A DNA stretch of 18,511 bases, taken from NCBI GenBank assembly GCA_016711295.1, contig JADJTE010000003.1, forward strand, positions 1-18,511, given 5' to 3'. The translations under genes and the position numbers were made by a program. This document shows positions 1-9,705 of the stretch, piece by piece. Every line of letters begins with the position of its first letter. Within the stretch, counting starts at the first letter, position 1. Source of the stretch: Sphingobacteriales bacterium (GTDB lineage Bacteria; Bacteroidota; Bacteroidia; Chitinophagales; UBA2359). The notes beneath the pieces are model-generated. The model searched no databases, was not told the DNA's origin, and worked only from the letters and a program-made list of their open reading frames with translations.

Positions 1-445
1 TAGGGTTCGTTGTTCGGTATCTGAAAGCGCGGTATGGTTGTTCCATAATACGAGGGCGCACTAATTGGTGCGAAAATGTCATTGCCGACAAGTGATAATT
101 GGGCATTAGCGCTCGTGAACTTTGCTGTACTGAACCCATAGCCCCGCCACAAAAATACGATGTTTGGTGTTGCGCAGTTAGCCAGTACCAAGAGATATTG
201 GGCAAAATCGGGCGATGTTGCAGGATTTACTCGGGCTCGTCGAGCGGCACCAAGTAGTCGGCGGGCGCAATGGACTGAGAAATAGCGCGCTTCGCGTGAT
301 TGACTTGGGTGGGCAGTGGCGTATTTTTAGGTCGGGCACTTGTGATAGCTCGGATGTCATATTTTGTATGCTTACGGTGGTGTCTATGCCTTCGTTAGGT
401 AGCCCATATCGGTTTGGTCTACGCTCAAAAAAATGTGATTTTCAT
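1..445 (-). CDS. Partial, frameshifted protein of unknown function (runs off left edge)
   Basis: I do not recognise this gene. On the minus strand an ATG at 445-443 opens MKITFF. After a 7-T homopolymer that needs one base of correction, the frame continues through VSIQNMTSELSQV. Further on, coding-like sequence moves to a second frame (about 300-233, containing APADYLVPLDEPE) and then a third (about 232-1, containing NIVFLWRGYGFSTAKF), which stays open to the edge of the window. The joined reading would be at least 147 residues with no obvious signal peptide or membrane segment. It is divergent from the dehydrogenase-like gene at 844. The amino-acid composition looks like real protein, but the joins are my inference and this could be non-coding. 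No function is proposed. Confidence 0.35.
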
Positions 446-504
446 ACAATATGATTGGGTGGTAGACTAATAACAATACAGCCCAATGAGGTTGAGATTC
501 CATA

Positions 505-527
505 GCCCACGATTTAAAATCGTTGGC
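505..527. repeat. Palindromic hairpin abutting interspersed repeat
   Basis: The arms ACGATTT (509-515) and AAATCGT (517-523) are perfect complements around a single A. They extend outward, after one C/T mismatch, by GCC/GGC to 505-527. The palindrome touches the left end of the 528-629 repeat. There is no T-run after it, so a simple intrinsic terminator is unlikely. It may be a REP-like element or the end of a larger mobile relic. Confidence 0.5.
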
Positions 528-629
528 AACTATTTAGGGGATAGGGTTTTGGGTATGGGATAATGAGCAATACTTACCTAATATTGTCTGACATCGCTGC
601 ATATTCCCCCCTACAAGGCTAAAATAGTT
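528..629 (+). repeat. Interspersed repeat, copy A, with inverted ends
   Basis: This 102-bp stretch begins AACTATTTAG and ends CTAAAATAGTT, its near inverse. The interior is highly similar to 6421-6509 (same strand) and to the reverse complement of 18178-18294. Shared blocks include TATGGGATAATGAGCAATAC and CTGACATCGCTGCATATTC, with small differences. It carries no ORF. The short size, inverted ends and intergenic location suggest a MITE-like or REP-like element. Confidence 0.6.
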
Positions 630-734
630 ACAATTGTTGGCTGCGGTTCGTTGCCATTCTGCGCAGGATTTATCCATTTCTCTCACTACGCTTGGGGTTG
701 TTTGGCTTATAAACATAATACGCCGCTAAACTGC

Positions 735-762
735 TATCTTTGCGTTATTTGTCGTACTTTTG
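735..762 (+). promoter_or_regulatory. Candidate Bacteroidota -7 boxes upstream of the dehydrogenase-like gene
   Basis: Two sequences match the Bacteroidota -7 consensus TAnnTTTG: TATCTTTG at 735-742 and TACTTTTG at 755-762. Neither has a TTG at the usual 19-21-bp spacing upstream. They lie 80-110 bp before the ATG at 844, so either could serve it, but the match is weak. Confidence 0.25.
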
Positions 763-843
763 TGGCTTTTAGCGGGCAATAACGCGGTGTTTGCCTTTTT
801 AAGTCATTATTAGATGACCCCAAATCTTTTCCTTGTTTATTGC

Positions 844-2041
844 ATGAACCACCTACACTTGGGTATTGTTCACGAACAAGAGTCTCCCGATTCGCGCGTG
901 CCTTACCCCCCTCCAATGCCGTACTCTATCCGACCAATATCCCCAACTCCGAACCAGCGTTGCCGTCTGATGTGCTGTTTTAGCGACGACGAATATCGCG
1001 CCTGTGGCATCGAGCTAAACGCCGATTTGTCGAACCAGGACGTATTGATGGGCGTAAAGGAAGTGCCGAAAGAGCAATTATTGCCCGACAAACGCTAATT
1101 TTCTTTTCGCATACCATCAAACAGCAAACCTATAACCCGCTCGTTGCTGCAAGCCATAGTGCGCAAAGGTATCGAAATGTTGGATTATGAATGTTTGGTC
1201 GATGAACGCGAAACGCGCATTTTGGGATTTGGGCGTTTTGCGGGTATTGTTGGGGCACATAATGGTCTGTTAAGGTACGGGCAAAAACGGGCGCTTTTAG
1301 CCCGCCGCCTGCCTACGAATGCCACGACCATGCCGCTATCAAGGCTATTTATGCTACTTTGCAACTGCCGCCTATGCGCATTGTGCTGACGGGTACAAGG
1401 CGCGTATCGCGAGGAGGAAAGTGCGTTGAGTACGTGGAGATACCTTTGAATTAGCCCTGCCGAGTACCTGCGCAACGAAGCCCTACCCTACGCTGTATAT
1501 ACCCAATTGCGCTCGTCTGACCTATACCGCCGCGAAAAAGACAACCTCGATTATTACTCTGCCTCGACTTTCTACATCACCCCGAATTATATCGCTGCGA
1601 TTTTGAGGCATATACGCGCATCACCGACCTGACGTTGAACGGCGTTTTTGGCCCCACAAGCACCTCGTTTTTTTCAGCAAAGCGGATATGCGCCGCCCCG
1701 ATTTCCGCATTCGAGCCATCGCCGATATTTCCGTACGACATCAACGGCTCGATACCCGCTACTACCCGCGCCACCACCACAGGCGATGCCGTAATGGCTA
1801 TAACCCGCATACCGAACAAGAAGAAGCCCCTTACCAAGCCCATACCATCGACATCATGTCGGTAGATAACCTTACCCAACGAACTGCCCGCGATGCGTCA
1901 CATGTTCGGTGGTGCCCTGTCCCAATGGGTTGTGCCTGAGCTATTTAAGCCCGAAAGCCCGATGCTGCAACGCTACCATTGCAAAAACGGTGTATTGTGC
2001 CGCGTTTTGCTTATTTGAGCCATTTTTTGGCAGGGAAATAA
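844..2041 (+). pseudogene. Saccharopine/alanine dehydrogenase-like protein (multiply frameshifted)
   Basis: The pieces read in order as the Bacteroidota protein of the AlaDH/PNT superfamily annotated as saccharopine dehydrogenase (NAD+, L-lysine-forming), an NAD-dependent cytoplasmic enzyme. The N-terminus is MNHLHLGIV. Next come CFSDDEYRACGIELN and DVLMGVKEVPKEQLLPDK (to 1097), then FFSHTIKQQTYNP in another frame, then LLQAIVRKGIEMLDYECL and FGRFAGIVGAHNG. The Rossmann region (AYECHDHAAIKAIYATLQ, MRIVLTG) follows, then DLTLNGVF, RAIADISCDINGSIPATTRA, MSVDNLPNELPRDAS and a C-terminal PRFAYLSHFLAGK ending at TAA 2039-2041. The reconstructed length of about 399 residues is normal for the family. 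At least eight frame changes are needed, and the glycine-rich dinucleotide loop near 1390-1420 looks damaged. Sequencing error and genuine decay both remain possible. Family assignment is confident; the exact substrate is not. Confidence 0.8.
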
Positions 2042-2181
2042 GTTATTTACTGTTGATATTATACATAATATATTTTACAAATATAATTATTTGTCATAAT
2101 ACAATTGTCTGATTATCAAGCATTTATATCCTTGTTTTTCTTACGTCATCAATGTCCAATATATTGCCCTATATTTTTAGC

Positions 2182-5100
2182 ATGCCCTTAGCCCCGAAAT
2201 TCTGTCCCTCAACCCAACCATTCACCAATCTAAACGCGCTTGAATTTTTTTAGAACAGATAGCCGCCGATTTAGCGCCCATCCGCCCCGATGCCCTGCGC
2301 CGCCATTGTTTGGTTTTTCCGAACAAGCGAGCAGGTGTTTATTTTCGTAAGTATTTGGTGGCAGCAATACCAGCAGCAACGCGACAAAATACTTGTTTTC
2401 GCCCAAGTTTGGAATATCGTCGAGTTTACCGAGCAGCTATCCGAAACCGTAATCTTACGGATACCGTGCCCAAGTATTAGAGTTGTATAAGACGTATAAG
2501 CAGATAGAACCCGAAGTGCGTTTTGATAATTTTTATGCGTGGGGCAAGCTCATTCCTAAGCGACTTTGACGAGATAGACGCTATATGGTCAGGCGACCGA
2601 CTTGTTTGCCAACCTCAAAGAATTGCGCAATTTAGAAGAGGCTTTTTTCGCTGCCGCCCGACCAACTGCCCTACCTCCAACAGTTTTGGCGCGTATTGCA
2701 AGGAAAATAGCACCGATTTGGAACGCGAGTTCATCAAAGTTTGGCGGTATTAGGTCAAGTATATGAAGCATTTAGCCAAACATTAGCTGGCACAAAACGC
2801 CGCGTATATGGGTATGGCACAACGCCGCATTGTGCAGGATTTAGAGCGCGATATACTACCGCCACCTTATGACCATTTTGTTTTTGCAGGATTTAACGAC
2901 CTCACCGCTACCGAGCAACGCATTATTGATTGCCTAAGCAGCCGACAGCAAGCCACCATCTATTGCGATACCGACCGCTTTTATATGGACGATACGCCCG
3001 AAACCGACACAAGGGCGCACCAAACGACAATTCTACCGACAATACAATAATACAGGCGAACTCCCGCATAAGCACCGCCGCAACAAGCACGAAGCAGGCA
3101 ATTTTTTGCGCCGCTATTATCGACAATATGCCCAACACCCCGCCCACAAGTGGCACACCCAAAGCAATTGGTTACAAAATCGCCAACAAATACACCTCGT
3201 AAGCACGCCCTTGCAAGTAGGGCAAGCCAAATATGCGGGGCAGGTCATAGCTCAATCCTTAGCGAGAACGATATCGATTTGGCAAGATATCGCCTGGTTT
3301 TGGGCGATGAAGCGTTGTTATTCCCGATGCTCTATGCCCTACCACCTAATATAGGAAACGGTCAATGTGACGATGGGCTATCCGCTGCGCCATACGCCTG
3401 CCTACCAGCTATTAGAAACCCATTGATGCTGCAAAACGCGCAAAGACCGCCCTATAACCGCTAAGGAAGACGACAATAATAAGCCCGACAGCCCTTCAAG
3501 CGATGCCGCCCAAGCCGATTCAATCGGTATATTACAGCAAATTGGTATTACAAACCCTCAACAATCCATATATCAAAATCTATGACCGCGACGGCGTAGA
3601 AACCTACATGAGCCAAGCCGAGCGCAATAATTGGATATATGCCAAAGCCGAAACCATTTGCAGCCGCCTAAGCCACCCTATATTTCAACTGTTGTTCCAG
3701 CCTTTACGCTACATTTATCGACCTCAGCCGACAATTGAGCGATGTATTATTGCAACTATTCAACGACCTACAAGCCAAATCGGGGCTTAACGACGACCCT
3801 AACGATAAGCCCGACGAATATGAATATACTACTGCGCAGACCGAGCTATTACCCGAACCCGATGCGGATAAGTTCCAAAACAAGCCAAACCACCGCTCGA
3901 ACTGGCGTTTTATACCATACCCTGCTGCAAGTGCGCAAATTAGAAGATGCCCTGCGCCGACATCGGCATACGGTTTCGGTCGATACATATTGGAAAATAT
4001 TGCGCGAAATAATACAAAGTACCCAACTCCCCTTTCGAAGGCGAACCCTTGCATGGCTTGCAAATTTTAGATTTTTTAGAAGCGCGTAGCCTCGATTTCA
4101 AAAATATATTTATTTTGGGCATGAACGAGGGCTTGATACCCGCCCCGCGCCCTACCGCTACGTTTATCCCCGTCAATCTGCGCCGCGCCTTTGGTATGCC
4201 TACTTTCTTAGACCAAGATGCTATTTACGGCTACCATTTTTATAGGCTGCTGCAACGCGCCGAAAAAGTATGGCTCGTATATAATACCGAAGCAGGCAGC
4301 ACGGGCGGCGAAGAACGCAGCCGATATTTATTACAATTGTTATATGAATTAAATGCTAACAATGCGCCCCATATCACCCTAAGCCACCATACGGCTACCG
4401 CTCCGCTATCGGTACATACGCCCCGCACCGAGCCGCTAACTATCGCCAAACAACGTGACATCATAGCCGTATTAGACCGTTACGTGGGCAACCACCCACA
4501 ATGGCTGCACTTCGACCACGAAGCCGATGACGCATTGCACAATGCCCTGAAACAGCGCAGCCTATCGCCCCTCTGCCCTGACGCGCTACCTGACCTGCCC
4601 CATACAGTTTTATTACGAATATGTAGCTCAACCCAAAAAGAAACAGGCAATATTGACGAGGATATCAATCACCAAATTTTTGCAATCTGCTGCACCGCTG
4701 CCTCGAACCAATATACCAACCCTACTAACGCTACCCCCGTCATGGCAGCTACTATCGACAAAATATTAGCCAAACCCGATGATATTGCCCGCAAATTAGA
4801 CCGCGCTTTCCGAGACGAAAAATTTGAAGTGCCCAAAGAAGGACGAAATTTACTCTTGAAACGAGTATTGCTGCGCTTAATACAACAAATATTAGAGACC
4901 GACAAAGCCGACACACCATTTAATATCATCGGCTTGGAGGCACAAGAATATAAAACCGAACTCAACTTAGCGGACGGGCGCAGCATACTGCTATCAGCAC
5001 CATCTGACCGCATCGACCAAATTACGTATGCAGCCGACAATCTGCCCGTTTATCGCATCTTGGATTATAAAACGGGGATGGTCAAAATTGTAGAAAGCTC

Positions 5101-5437
5101 AAAAACGACGAGCAAACCCGATAGTTACTTCGCGCCCTATTTCAACAACCCCGAATATAAAGCGGGTTTTCAAGCCTATATGTATGCCTATTTGTTTTGG
5201 ACTAATCACCAACGCAATGCCCGTGTTGTAGCGGGCATATACAACCTACGGCAAATTGCGCGGGGCATTACATACCTACGAAACGGCGAACTGATTTATC
5301 CCGACTTTTTCGAACAATTCGAGCAAGAACTCCGCACCGTACTGACCACTTTGTTTGACTACGAACAGCCATTTATACAGCACAACGATGAAAAACGATA
5401 CGATTACTCGCCCTACAAAAAATTAGTGCACTTGTAA
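2182..5437 (+). CDS. AddB/RecB-like PD-(D/E)XK nuclease superfamily protein (frameshifted)
   Basis: This is a large Bacteroidota protein resembling AddB, the inactivated-helicase/nuclease subunit of AddAB-type double-strand-break repair. From ATG 2182 (MPLAPKFC), after a T-homopolymer shift near 2250, it reads FLEQIAADLAP then LVFPNKRAGVYFRKYLV, the family's N-terminal signature. Later blocks are VRFDNFYAWGKLI, DHFVFAGFNDLTATEQRIID, ATIYCDTDRFYMDDT, PLQVGQAKYAGQVIAQSL, DEALLFPMLYALPPNI, MGYPLRHTPAYQLLET and NIFILGMNEGLIPAPRP. The family's ALTRYLTCPIQFYYEYV lies in an alternative frame around 4575-4630, flanked by two shifts. The nuclease core is clear near the C-terminus: DRIDQ, then YRILDYKTG (catalytic D...DxK at about 5050-5075), then QAYMYAYLF (Q-x3-Y). 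The longest open piece is 4049-5437; the whole spans about 1,085 residues. No AddA/UvrD helicase gene lies beside it in this window. Confidence 0.85.
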
Positions 5438-5457
5438 GTTTTTTTTCATTTTACGAC

Positions 5458-5577
5458 TGGTGCAAAAAGTCTCTTTTAAAAAGTATTTGTTAATTAAAAA
5501 TGTATTAAATTTTAAAATAAATTGCTTATGTATTGAAATTAAATTTAATTTGTGCTAATTTTGCCTTTTTTGCACCA
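5458..5577. repeat. AT-rich segment bounded by 11-bp inverted repeats
   Basis: TGGTGCAAAAA at 5458-5468 is the exact reverse complement of TTTTTGCACCA at 5567-5577. The 98 bp between them are strongly A/T-rich and hold no ORF. It could be a small MITE-like element, a long hairpin downstream of the nuclease gene, or chance. The right half overlaps the proposed promoter of the next gene. I see no clear target duplication. Confidence 0.35.
5533..5563 (+). promoter_or_regulatory. Bacteroidota-type promoter for the MbnP-like gene
   Basis: TTG at 5533-5535 is followed, after exactly 20 bp, by TAATTTTG at 5556-5563. This matches the TTG/TAnnTTTG consensus used by the primary sigma factor in Bacteroidota. 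It would give a leader of about 65-70 nt before the ATG at 5638. Confidence 0.5.
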
Positions 5578-5637
5578 TAGTCTTTTGAAATAAAATAATA
5601 TATAATTTTATTATTTAATTTTAATCTTATTTTTATT

Positions 5638-6386
5638 ATGCCCATCAAACATTTAACAGTTTTGTTAGCCGTCGCTCTTATGAGCAGCGTCTTTTCTCAA
5701 CTCTTGCGACAAAGATGCCGAAAATGCCAGCCTGTAATTTCACTGGCATAACCAATTAGGCGACTTGCCCGTTGCCTAATTTAGCGTTTGAAACCGAAAA
5801 CGGTCGCCAATTTAGCCTGAGCGGCTGCCATTATATATCAAACGTTGTGCTTATTCAAGAAGATGGCACTGAATTGCCCATCGGCGATACCGTATTTCTC
5901 GTCAGCCCCGCCGAAAGAGATTATGAATTGGGCATGGTGCCTCTAGAGGCAATTACAAAGGCTTTAAATTTATGCTCGGTGTCGACTCGCTTCGCAACCA
6001 CGCCGACCCAACCCTACAACCAGTAGGTAGCCCCTTAGCCGTTCAAACCCCTTCTATGCACTGGTCGTGGAATAGCGGTTATTTGTTTTCCGCCTCGAAG
6101 GTATGGTAGATAGCACCGCTACCAGCGACCAAGCACCCAACAAAGAGTTTAGCTATCACGTAGCACCGACGCACTAAGCCGTCAAATCGATTTCAGTACA
6201 TCGGCATTTAGCGTTTCGGGCAAAGAAGGCGACGAAAACGAAATAGGCATTATATTCGATATTCTAAAAGTATTGGAAGACATCGATTTGACTACTGAGT
6301 TTTCATCACATACATTCGACAACCTGCCATTAGCCACTAAAATTGCCGATAGCTGGCAAGATGCCATTACGGTAGAAGAAGAATAA
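5638..6386 (+). CDS. MbnP-like lipoprotein (frameshifted)
   Basis: The ATG at 5638 opens MPIKHLTVLLAVALMSSVFS, a typical signal peptide. After a one-base shift comes SCDKDAENAS, so the cysteine would be the lipidated residue of a lipobox. Downstream blocks are LAFETENGRQFSLSGCHYI, ISNVVLIQEDGTELPIGDTV, FMLGVDSLRNHADPTLQ, the signature MHWSWNSGYLFFRLEGMV and FSYHVGTDALSRQIDF. It ends LATKIADSWQDAITVEEE at TAA 6384-6386. The WSWNSGY...LEG block is characteristic of MbnP-domain proteins, secreted or lipid-anchored proteins linked to copper handling and often encoded beside a MauG-like peroxidase; no such partner is seen here. The reconstructed length is about 249 residues, normal for the family. 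At least four frame changes are required. Copper binding is inferred from the family only. Confidence 0.75.
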
Positions 6387-6420
6387 ATTCTCCTCTGCCC
6401 AAAAGCCTTTGCCTAAATGC

Positions 6421-6509
6421 AACTATTTAGGATATAGGATTTTGGATATGGGGTAATGAGCAATGCTTATCTAATAATGCCTGACATCGCTGTATATTCG
6501 ATTAGAAAT
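6421..6509 (+). repeat. Interspersed repeat, copy B
   Basis: It begins AACTATTTAGGATATAGG and runs to TATATTCGATTAGAAAT. It resembles copy A (528-606) and, over its full length, the reverse complement of 18207-18294. Unlike copies A and C, it lacks the CTAAATAGTT right end. Its right side runs instead into the hairpin at 6508-6535, so copy B appears truncated or rearranged. Confidence 0.6.
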
Positions 6510-6535
6510 CGCCCAAAAATCATGTTTTGGGCGAT
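6508..6535 (+). terminator. Terminator-like hairpin
   Basis: ATCGCCCAAAA (6508-6518) and TTTTGGGCGAT (6525-6535) form a perfect 11-bp stem with a 6-nt loop, followed by ATTGCTTTTG. It lies 120 bp after the MbnP-like stop and could end that transcript. The following T-run is short, so a role as a processing or other structured element is also possible. Confidence 0.4.
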
Positions 6536-6662
6536 ATTGCTTTTGTAAAAAAGACCGTGCAGAACTTTGTGTTCATCATTAGATGCCACACCACGTATTT
6601 TATATCTATTTAGCCGTACTAATAGGCAAGTATACAAAGGCAATATATCGCCAAAATATGGC

Positions 6663-6701
6663 TTGTATATGCGTTCTTAAGCAAATAAATTTGTAGCTTT
6701 G
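6663..6701 (+). promoter_or_regulatory. Bacteroidota-type promoter for the small lipoprotein gene
   Basis: TTG at 6663-6665 and TAAATTTG at 6686-6693 are 20 bp apart. A second -7 match, TAGCTTTG at 6694-6701, follows directly in tandem. Either gives a short leader ahead of the ATG at 6720. Tandem -7 boxes could allow alternative start sites. Confidence 0.5.
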
Positions 6702-6719
6702 TGGCAAATTGTATGGCTT

Positions 6720-7106
6720 ATGACCCGCTATCTATGGGCAATAATGGCAATAGCCTGCCTGTGGGTAGCCTGCCGCGATACGCCGCTCGAACCACCCCGC
6801 CCCGACCTCGCTTTTACGGTCATGCACCACGAATGGCACGTGCCTTATGCCCAAACTTACTTGAAACGGCGCACCGATACGATGTCGCTGCCTTATTTCT
6901 ATAACGACTCGCCGCATACGTTCGACACCTCTTTGTATGCCGATGCCGCAGGCAAGGGGCTTTTTGCCCAATTGCCCGCCGATACGTATTATGTCTATGC
7001 GCGGGCATACGACCATATTTGGGGCGATTCGGTGGCAGGCGGCAAAACAGTTGTCGTACCTCAGCGCGACTCCCTGCTCCAAATTATTGTGGCTGTGAGC
7101 GAATAG
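6720..7106 (+). CDS. Small putative surface lipoprotein
   Basis: This is one of the few uninterrupted frames in the left half (128 residues). I chose the ATG at 6720 because it opens MTRYLWAIMAIACLWVAC, a compact signal peptide ending at a possible lipobox cysteine. A TTG at 6699 lies inside the proposed promoter. The lipobox is imperfect (W at -3). The mature part is short and rich in beta-forming residues. The block ADAAGKGLFAQLPADTYYVY resembles the carboxypeptidase-regulatory-like beta-sandwich pattern D..G...F..L..G.Y.V, common in Bacteroidota envelope lipoproteins. It is co-directional with the MbnP-like gene but has its own promoter. The specific function is unknown. Confidence 0.65.
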   Translation: MTRYLWAIMAIACLWVACRDTPLEPPRPDLAFTVMHHEWHVPYAQTYLKRRTDTMSLPYFYNDSPHTFDTSLYADAAGKGLFAQLPADTYYVYARAYDHIWGDSVAGGKTVVVPQRDSLLQIIVAVSE

Positions 7107-7270
7107 TCTTTTGCCCAACAACAAAATAAGATGCAGAGCCATTAGGTGCTGAATGGCAAAAAAACCACCAGTCAAAGCAAGACCATCAAATACCCCCCCT
7201 ATCCGCAATAGGTATTGAGCAAAAGCAAAATACAAATACCATCCATCACACTTCAGCACTATTTATTATT

Positions 7271-7921
7271 ATGATGCACTTTTGGCAAAGACAACCCCTT
7301 AGTTGCCCAATTTGTAGCCGAATTGCGCGACATAAACATACAACAAGACCGCCAACGATTTAGGCGCAATATGGAGCGCATAGGCGAGGCAGCAGCCCTC
7401 GAAATAGCCCGACATCTGCCTACGCGCTACCAAGAAGTAACTACGCCGCAGGGCACTGCCGCCGCTAATGTACCCGCCGAGCAGCCCGTGTTAGCTACTA
7501 TCTTACGTGCAGGGCTACCCTTTGCAAAATGGTTTGCTGCTCATGTTTGACCGTGCCGACTGTGCCTTCGTATCGGCGTATCGCAACACGAAAAAAAAAG
7601 CGGGAATTTACCATCAAGCTCGATTATATGTCGTGTCCCAACCTGAACGACCGCATATTGATAGTGTCCGACCCTATGCTGGCGACGGGTGCGTCGGCGG
7701 TTATTGTCCTCAACGCACTGTGACGACAGGGCACACCCCAACAAATCCATTTTGTATCGGCTATTGCCAGCACGGAGGGCATCGAAGAGTTGCGCCGCCA
7801 CTATCCACAAGTGAGTATCTGGGCTGCCGCTATTGACGACGAGCTAACGGGCAAGGGCTATATCGTACCGGGCTTGGGCGATGCGGGCGACTTGTGTTTC
7901 GGCGAAAAAATACAGCAATAA
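7271..7921 (+). CDS. upp: Uracil phosphoribosyltransferase (frameshifted)
   Basis: UPRTase converts uracil and PRPP to UMP in the cytoplasmic pyrimidine salvage pathway. After a T-run shift near 7280, the frame reads DNPLVAQFVAELRDINIQQD, QRFRRNMERIGEAAALEIAR and EQPVLATILRAGLPF. It shifts near 7525 to QNGLLLMFDRADCAFVSAYR, and again at the A9 run (about 7590) to FTIKLDYMSCPNLNDRILIV. The PRPP-binding loop SDPMLATGAS is intact (about 7665-7695). An in-frame TGA at 7721-7723 interrupts NAL-RQGTPQQ, after which the same frame continues VSAIASTEGIEEL to GDAGDLCFGEKIQQ and TAA 7919-7921. The reconstructed length of about 216 residues is normal. The start is taken as ATG 7271. An essentially complete gene with errors is likelier than a dead one, because all catalytic blocks survive. 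Confidence 0.85.
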
Positions 7922-7963
7922 TCCCGCCTCTCCCCTCTCCTTTTTCCCACCTCTCTGTAAGCC

Positions 7964-8727
7964 ATGAAAATTATTATCCTCGGCACGGGCACCTCTGTGG
8001 GCATACCTATGATAGGTTGTAGTTGTGCGGTATGCCGCTCCACGACCCTCGCGACAAACGCCTACGTACTGCCGCCTACCTCAGAACACCCGATTTGCGC
8101 TTGTGTATCGATACGGGACCGATTTTAGGCAGCAAATGTTGCAAAACGGCATTACGCGCTTAGATGCCGTCTTGTTTACATTCTCACCAAGACCATATAG
8201 CAGGATTAGACGACACGCGCCCTTTTAGCATATTTCAGCAGCGCAGTCTCGACCTTTATGCCGATGCGCTTAACGCAAGATGCCCTACGGCGCAGCTTTT
8301 TTATGCCTTCGACCCACAATTTAAATATCCCGGCGGTCCCGACCTCAGCCTGCATAGCATCGAACATGGCAAGGCATTTCGCATTGGCACCACCGACATC
8401 ATACCCATTACAATTACGCATGGCAATTTGCCCATTTTGGGTTTCCGCATCGGCGATTTTACCTATATTACCGATGCCAGCTATATAAGCCCCGAATCGC
8501 AAGCCCAAATCAAAGGCAGCAAGGTATTGATACTCAACGCGCTGCGCCTGCAACCGCACTGGTCGCATTTTTCGCTGTCCCAAGCCTTAGAAATGATAGA
8601 CTGCCTACAACCCGAACGCGCCTACCTAACGCATTTCAGCCACCAAATTGGCAAACATGCCGAGGTAGAAGCCCAATTGCCCGCCCATATCCGTTTGGCT
8701 TATGATGGCTTAGAAATTGTAGTCTGA
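7964..8727 (+). CDS. MBL-fold metallo-hydrolase, PhnP-like (frameshifted)
   Basis: This looks like a metallo-beta-lactamase-fold phosphodiesterase related to PhnP. It starts MKIIILGTGTSVGIPMIG followed by CSCAVCRS, the cysteine-rich PhnP-type N-terminus. After a shift near 8040 the frame reads DPRDKRLRTAAYLRTPDLR then LCIDTGPDFRQQMLQNGITR. A further shift near 8170 leads to the metal-binding HSHQDH (8179-8196) and HIAGLDDTRPFSIFQQ. The last frame is uninterrupted to TGA 8725-8727 and includes THGNLPILGFRIGDFTYITD, LNALRLQPHWSHFSL and AYLTHFSHQIGKHAEVE, supplying further metal ligands. Length is about 254 residues, as expected. It follows upp by 42 bp on the same strand. The natural substrate is unknown. 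Confidence 0.85.
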
Positions 8728-8728
8728 A

Positions 8729-8736
8729 TGAATAAT
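8729..8736. repeat. 8-bp target-site duplication of the outer ISL3 element (left copy)
   Basis: TGAATAAT here is repeated exactly at 11286-11293, on the other side of the 8737-11285 element. Eight base pairs is the duplication length typical of ISL3-family insertions. The left copy begins 1 bp after the MBL gene's stop codon. Confidence 0.9.
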
Positions 8737-9697
8737 GGTTCTTTTAGGTTTGTTGTGGAATGATTACCTTTGCGGTATACTATTTAATTTACACATATGG
8801 AAGATTGCAAATTTTATGAATTACTTTTGGACTTACCTTTTCTATCAGTGAGTTCTGTTTCGTTTGATAGCGACAAATTGGTCGTCTTGTCACTCTCAAT
8901 TAGGCGAAGGGATTTGTCCTTGTTGTAAAAAAAGACGACAAAAAGTAAATCAACGTTATCATCGCAGTGTTTCGGATTTGCTATTTCTGGTCGTTCTGTG
9001 GTGTTGAATTTAGAGGTACGCCAATTTATTTGCCTCGATTGCAATCGCACATTTAGCGAACGGTTCGATTTTGTCAGTGAATCGACCAACACAACGCACC
9101 GCCATACGAAGTGGGTGTTTATGCTTTGCGAAAAACAACCTATTAGTCAGGTGGCTGCTTTGCTGGGCATGGGTTATTCCCAAGTAGCGCATATTTATCA
9201 ATTGGGTGCTGAGTCACTTATCTCTGCTTGCGACCCCTATAAGTCGGTGCGCAATTTAGGCATTGATGAAATAGCTCTTCGCAAAGGTCATGGCGATTAT
9301 GCTTGTGTATTAGTAGATTTGGATAGGGGCTGTGTCATAGATATGTTGCCATTTAGGGATAAAGAGCGGCTTATCGCCCATTTTCAGGCTAAGGGAGAGG
9401 CTTTTTGCAACAAATCGAACATATAAGTTGCGATATGTGGGATGGCTACATCACGGTTCAAGGCATTATTTCCCAATGCCAAGATTGTTATTGACCGTTT
9501 TTCATGTAGCCATGCACCTGAACGCGGCAGTAGATGAACAACGAAAGAGATCAGAAAAACGAATAAAGATGTTGAAGTGTTTAAAGGTATCAAGTGGGCT
9601 TTACTCAAAGATCCTAAGAGGCTAACAGTACAAGACGAGGAGAAATTAAGCAAAGCTTTTGAGCAATCGTCCGTATTAGAAGGAAATTTATGAAATA

Positions 9698-9705
9698 AAA
9701 ATACT
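9698..9705. repeat. 8-bp target-site duplication of the inner ISL3 element (left copy)
   Basis: AAAATACT occurs here and again at 10975-10982, exactly flanking the 9706-10974 element. In the uninterrupted sequence (inner copy, about 10663-10670) the site occurs once inside the transposase gene, confirming duplication on insertion. Confidence 0.9.

Larger units (their letters stand above)
446..843. other. Divergent intergenic region with palindrome and repeat
   Basis: This roughly 400-bp gap lies between two divergent genes. It holds a palindrome (505-527), one copy of an interspersed repeat with inverted ends (528-629) and two candidate -7 promoter boxes (735-762). No convincing coding sequence is visible in it. 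Confidence 0.5.

Noticed and set aside
844..2041. Programmed frameshifting in the dehydrogenase-like and nuclease genes
   Set aside because: There are too many shifts at unrelated positions and in both directions, without conserved slippery sites; error or decay explains them better.
2077..2094. Inverted repeat ACAAAT-N6-ATTTGT as an operator
   Set aside because: Arms of only 6 bp in an extremely A/T-rich stretch are expected by chance, and there is no regulator gene nearby.
3704..5040. Long minus-strand open frames opposite the AddB-like gene
   Set aside because: They lie opposite a clearly recognisable plus-strand protein and show no family signature; they are shadows of its codon bias.
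7721..7723. In-frame TGA in upp as possible stop-codon recoding (selenocysteine or an alternative code)
   Set aside because: TGA is used as a normal stop nearby (8725-8727), no SECIS-like structure was apparent, and indels and other stops are common across the window, so a base error is simpler.
8814..9653. Minus-strand open frames inside the IS elements
   Set aside because: They are antisense to the transposase and have no recognisable motifs.
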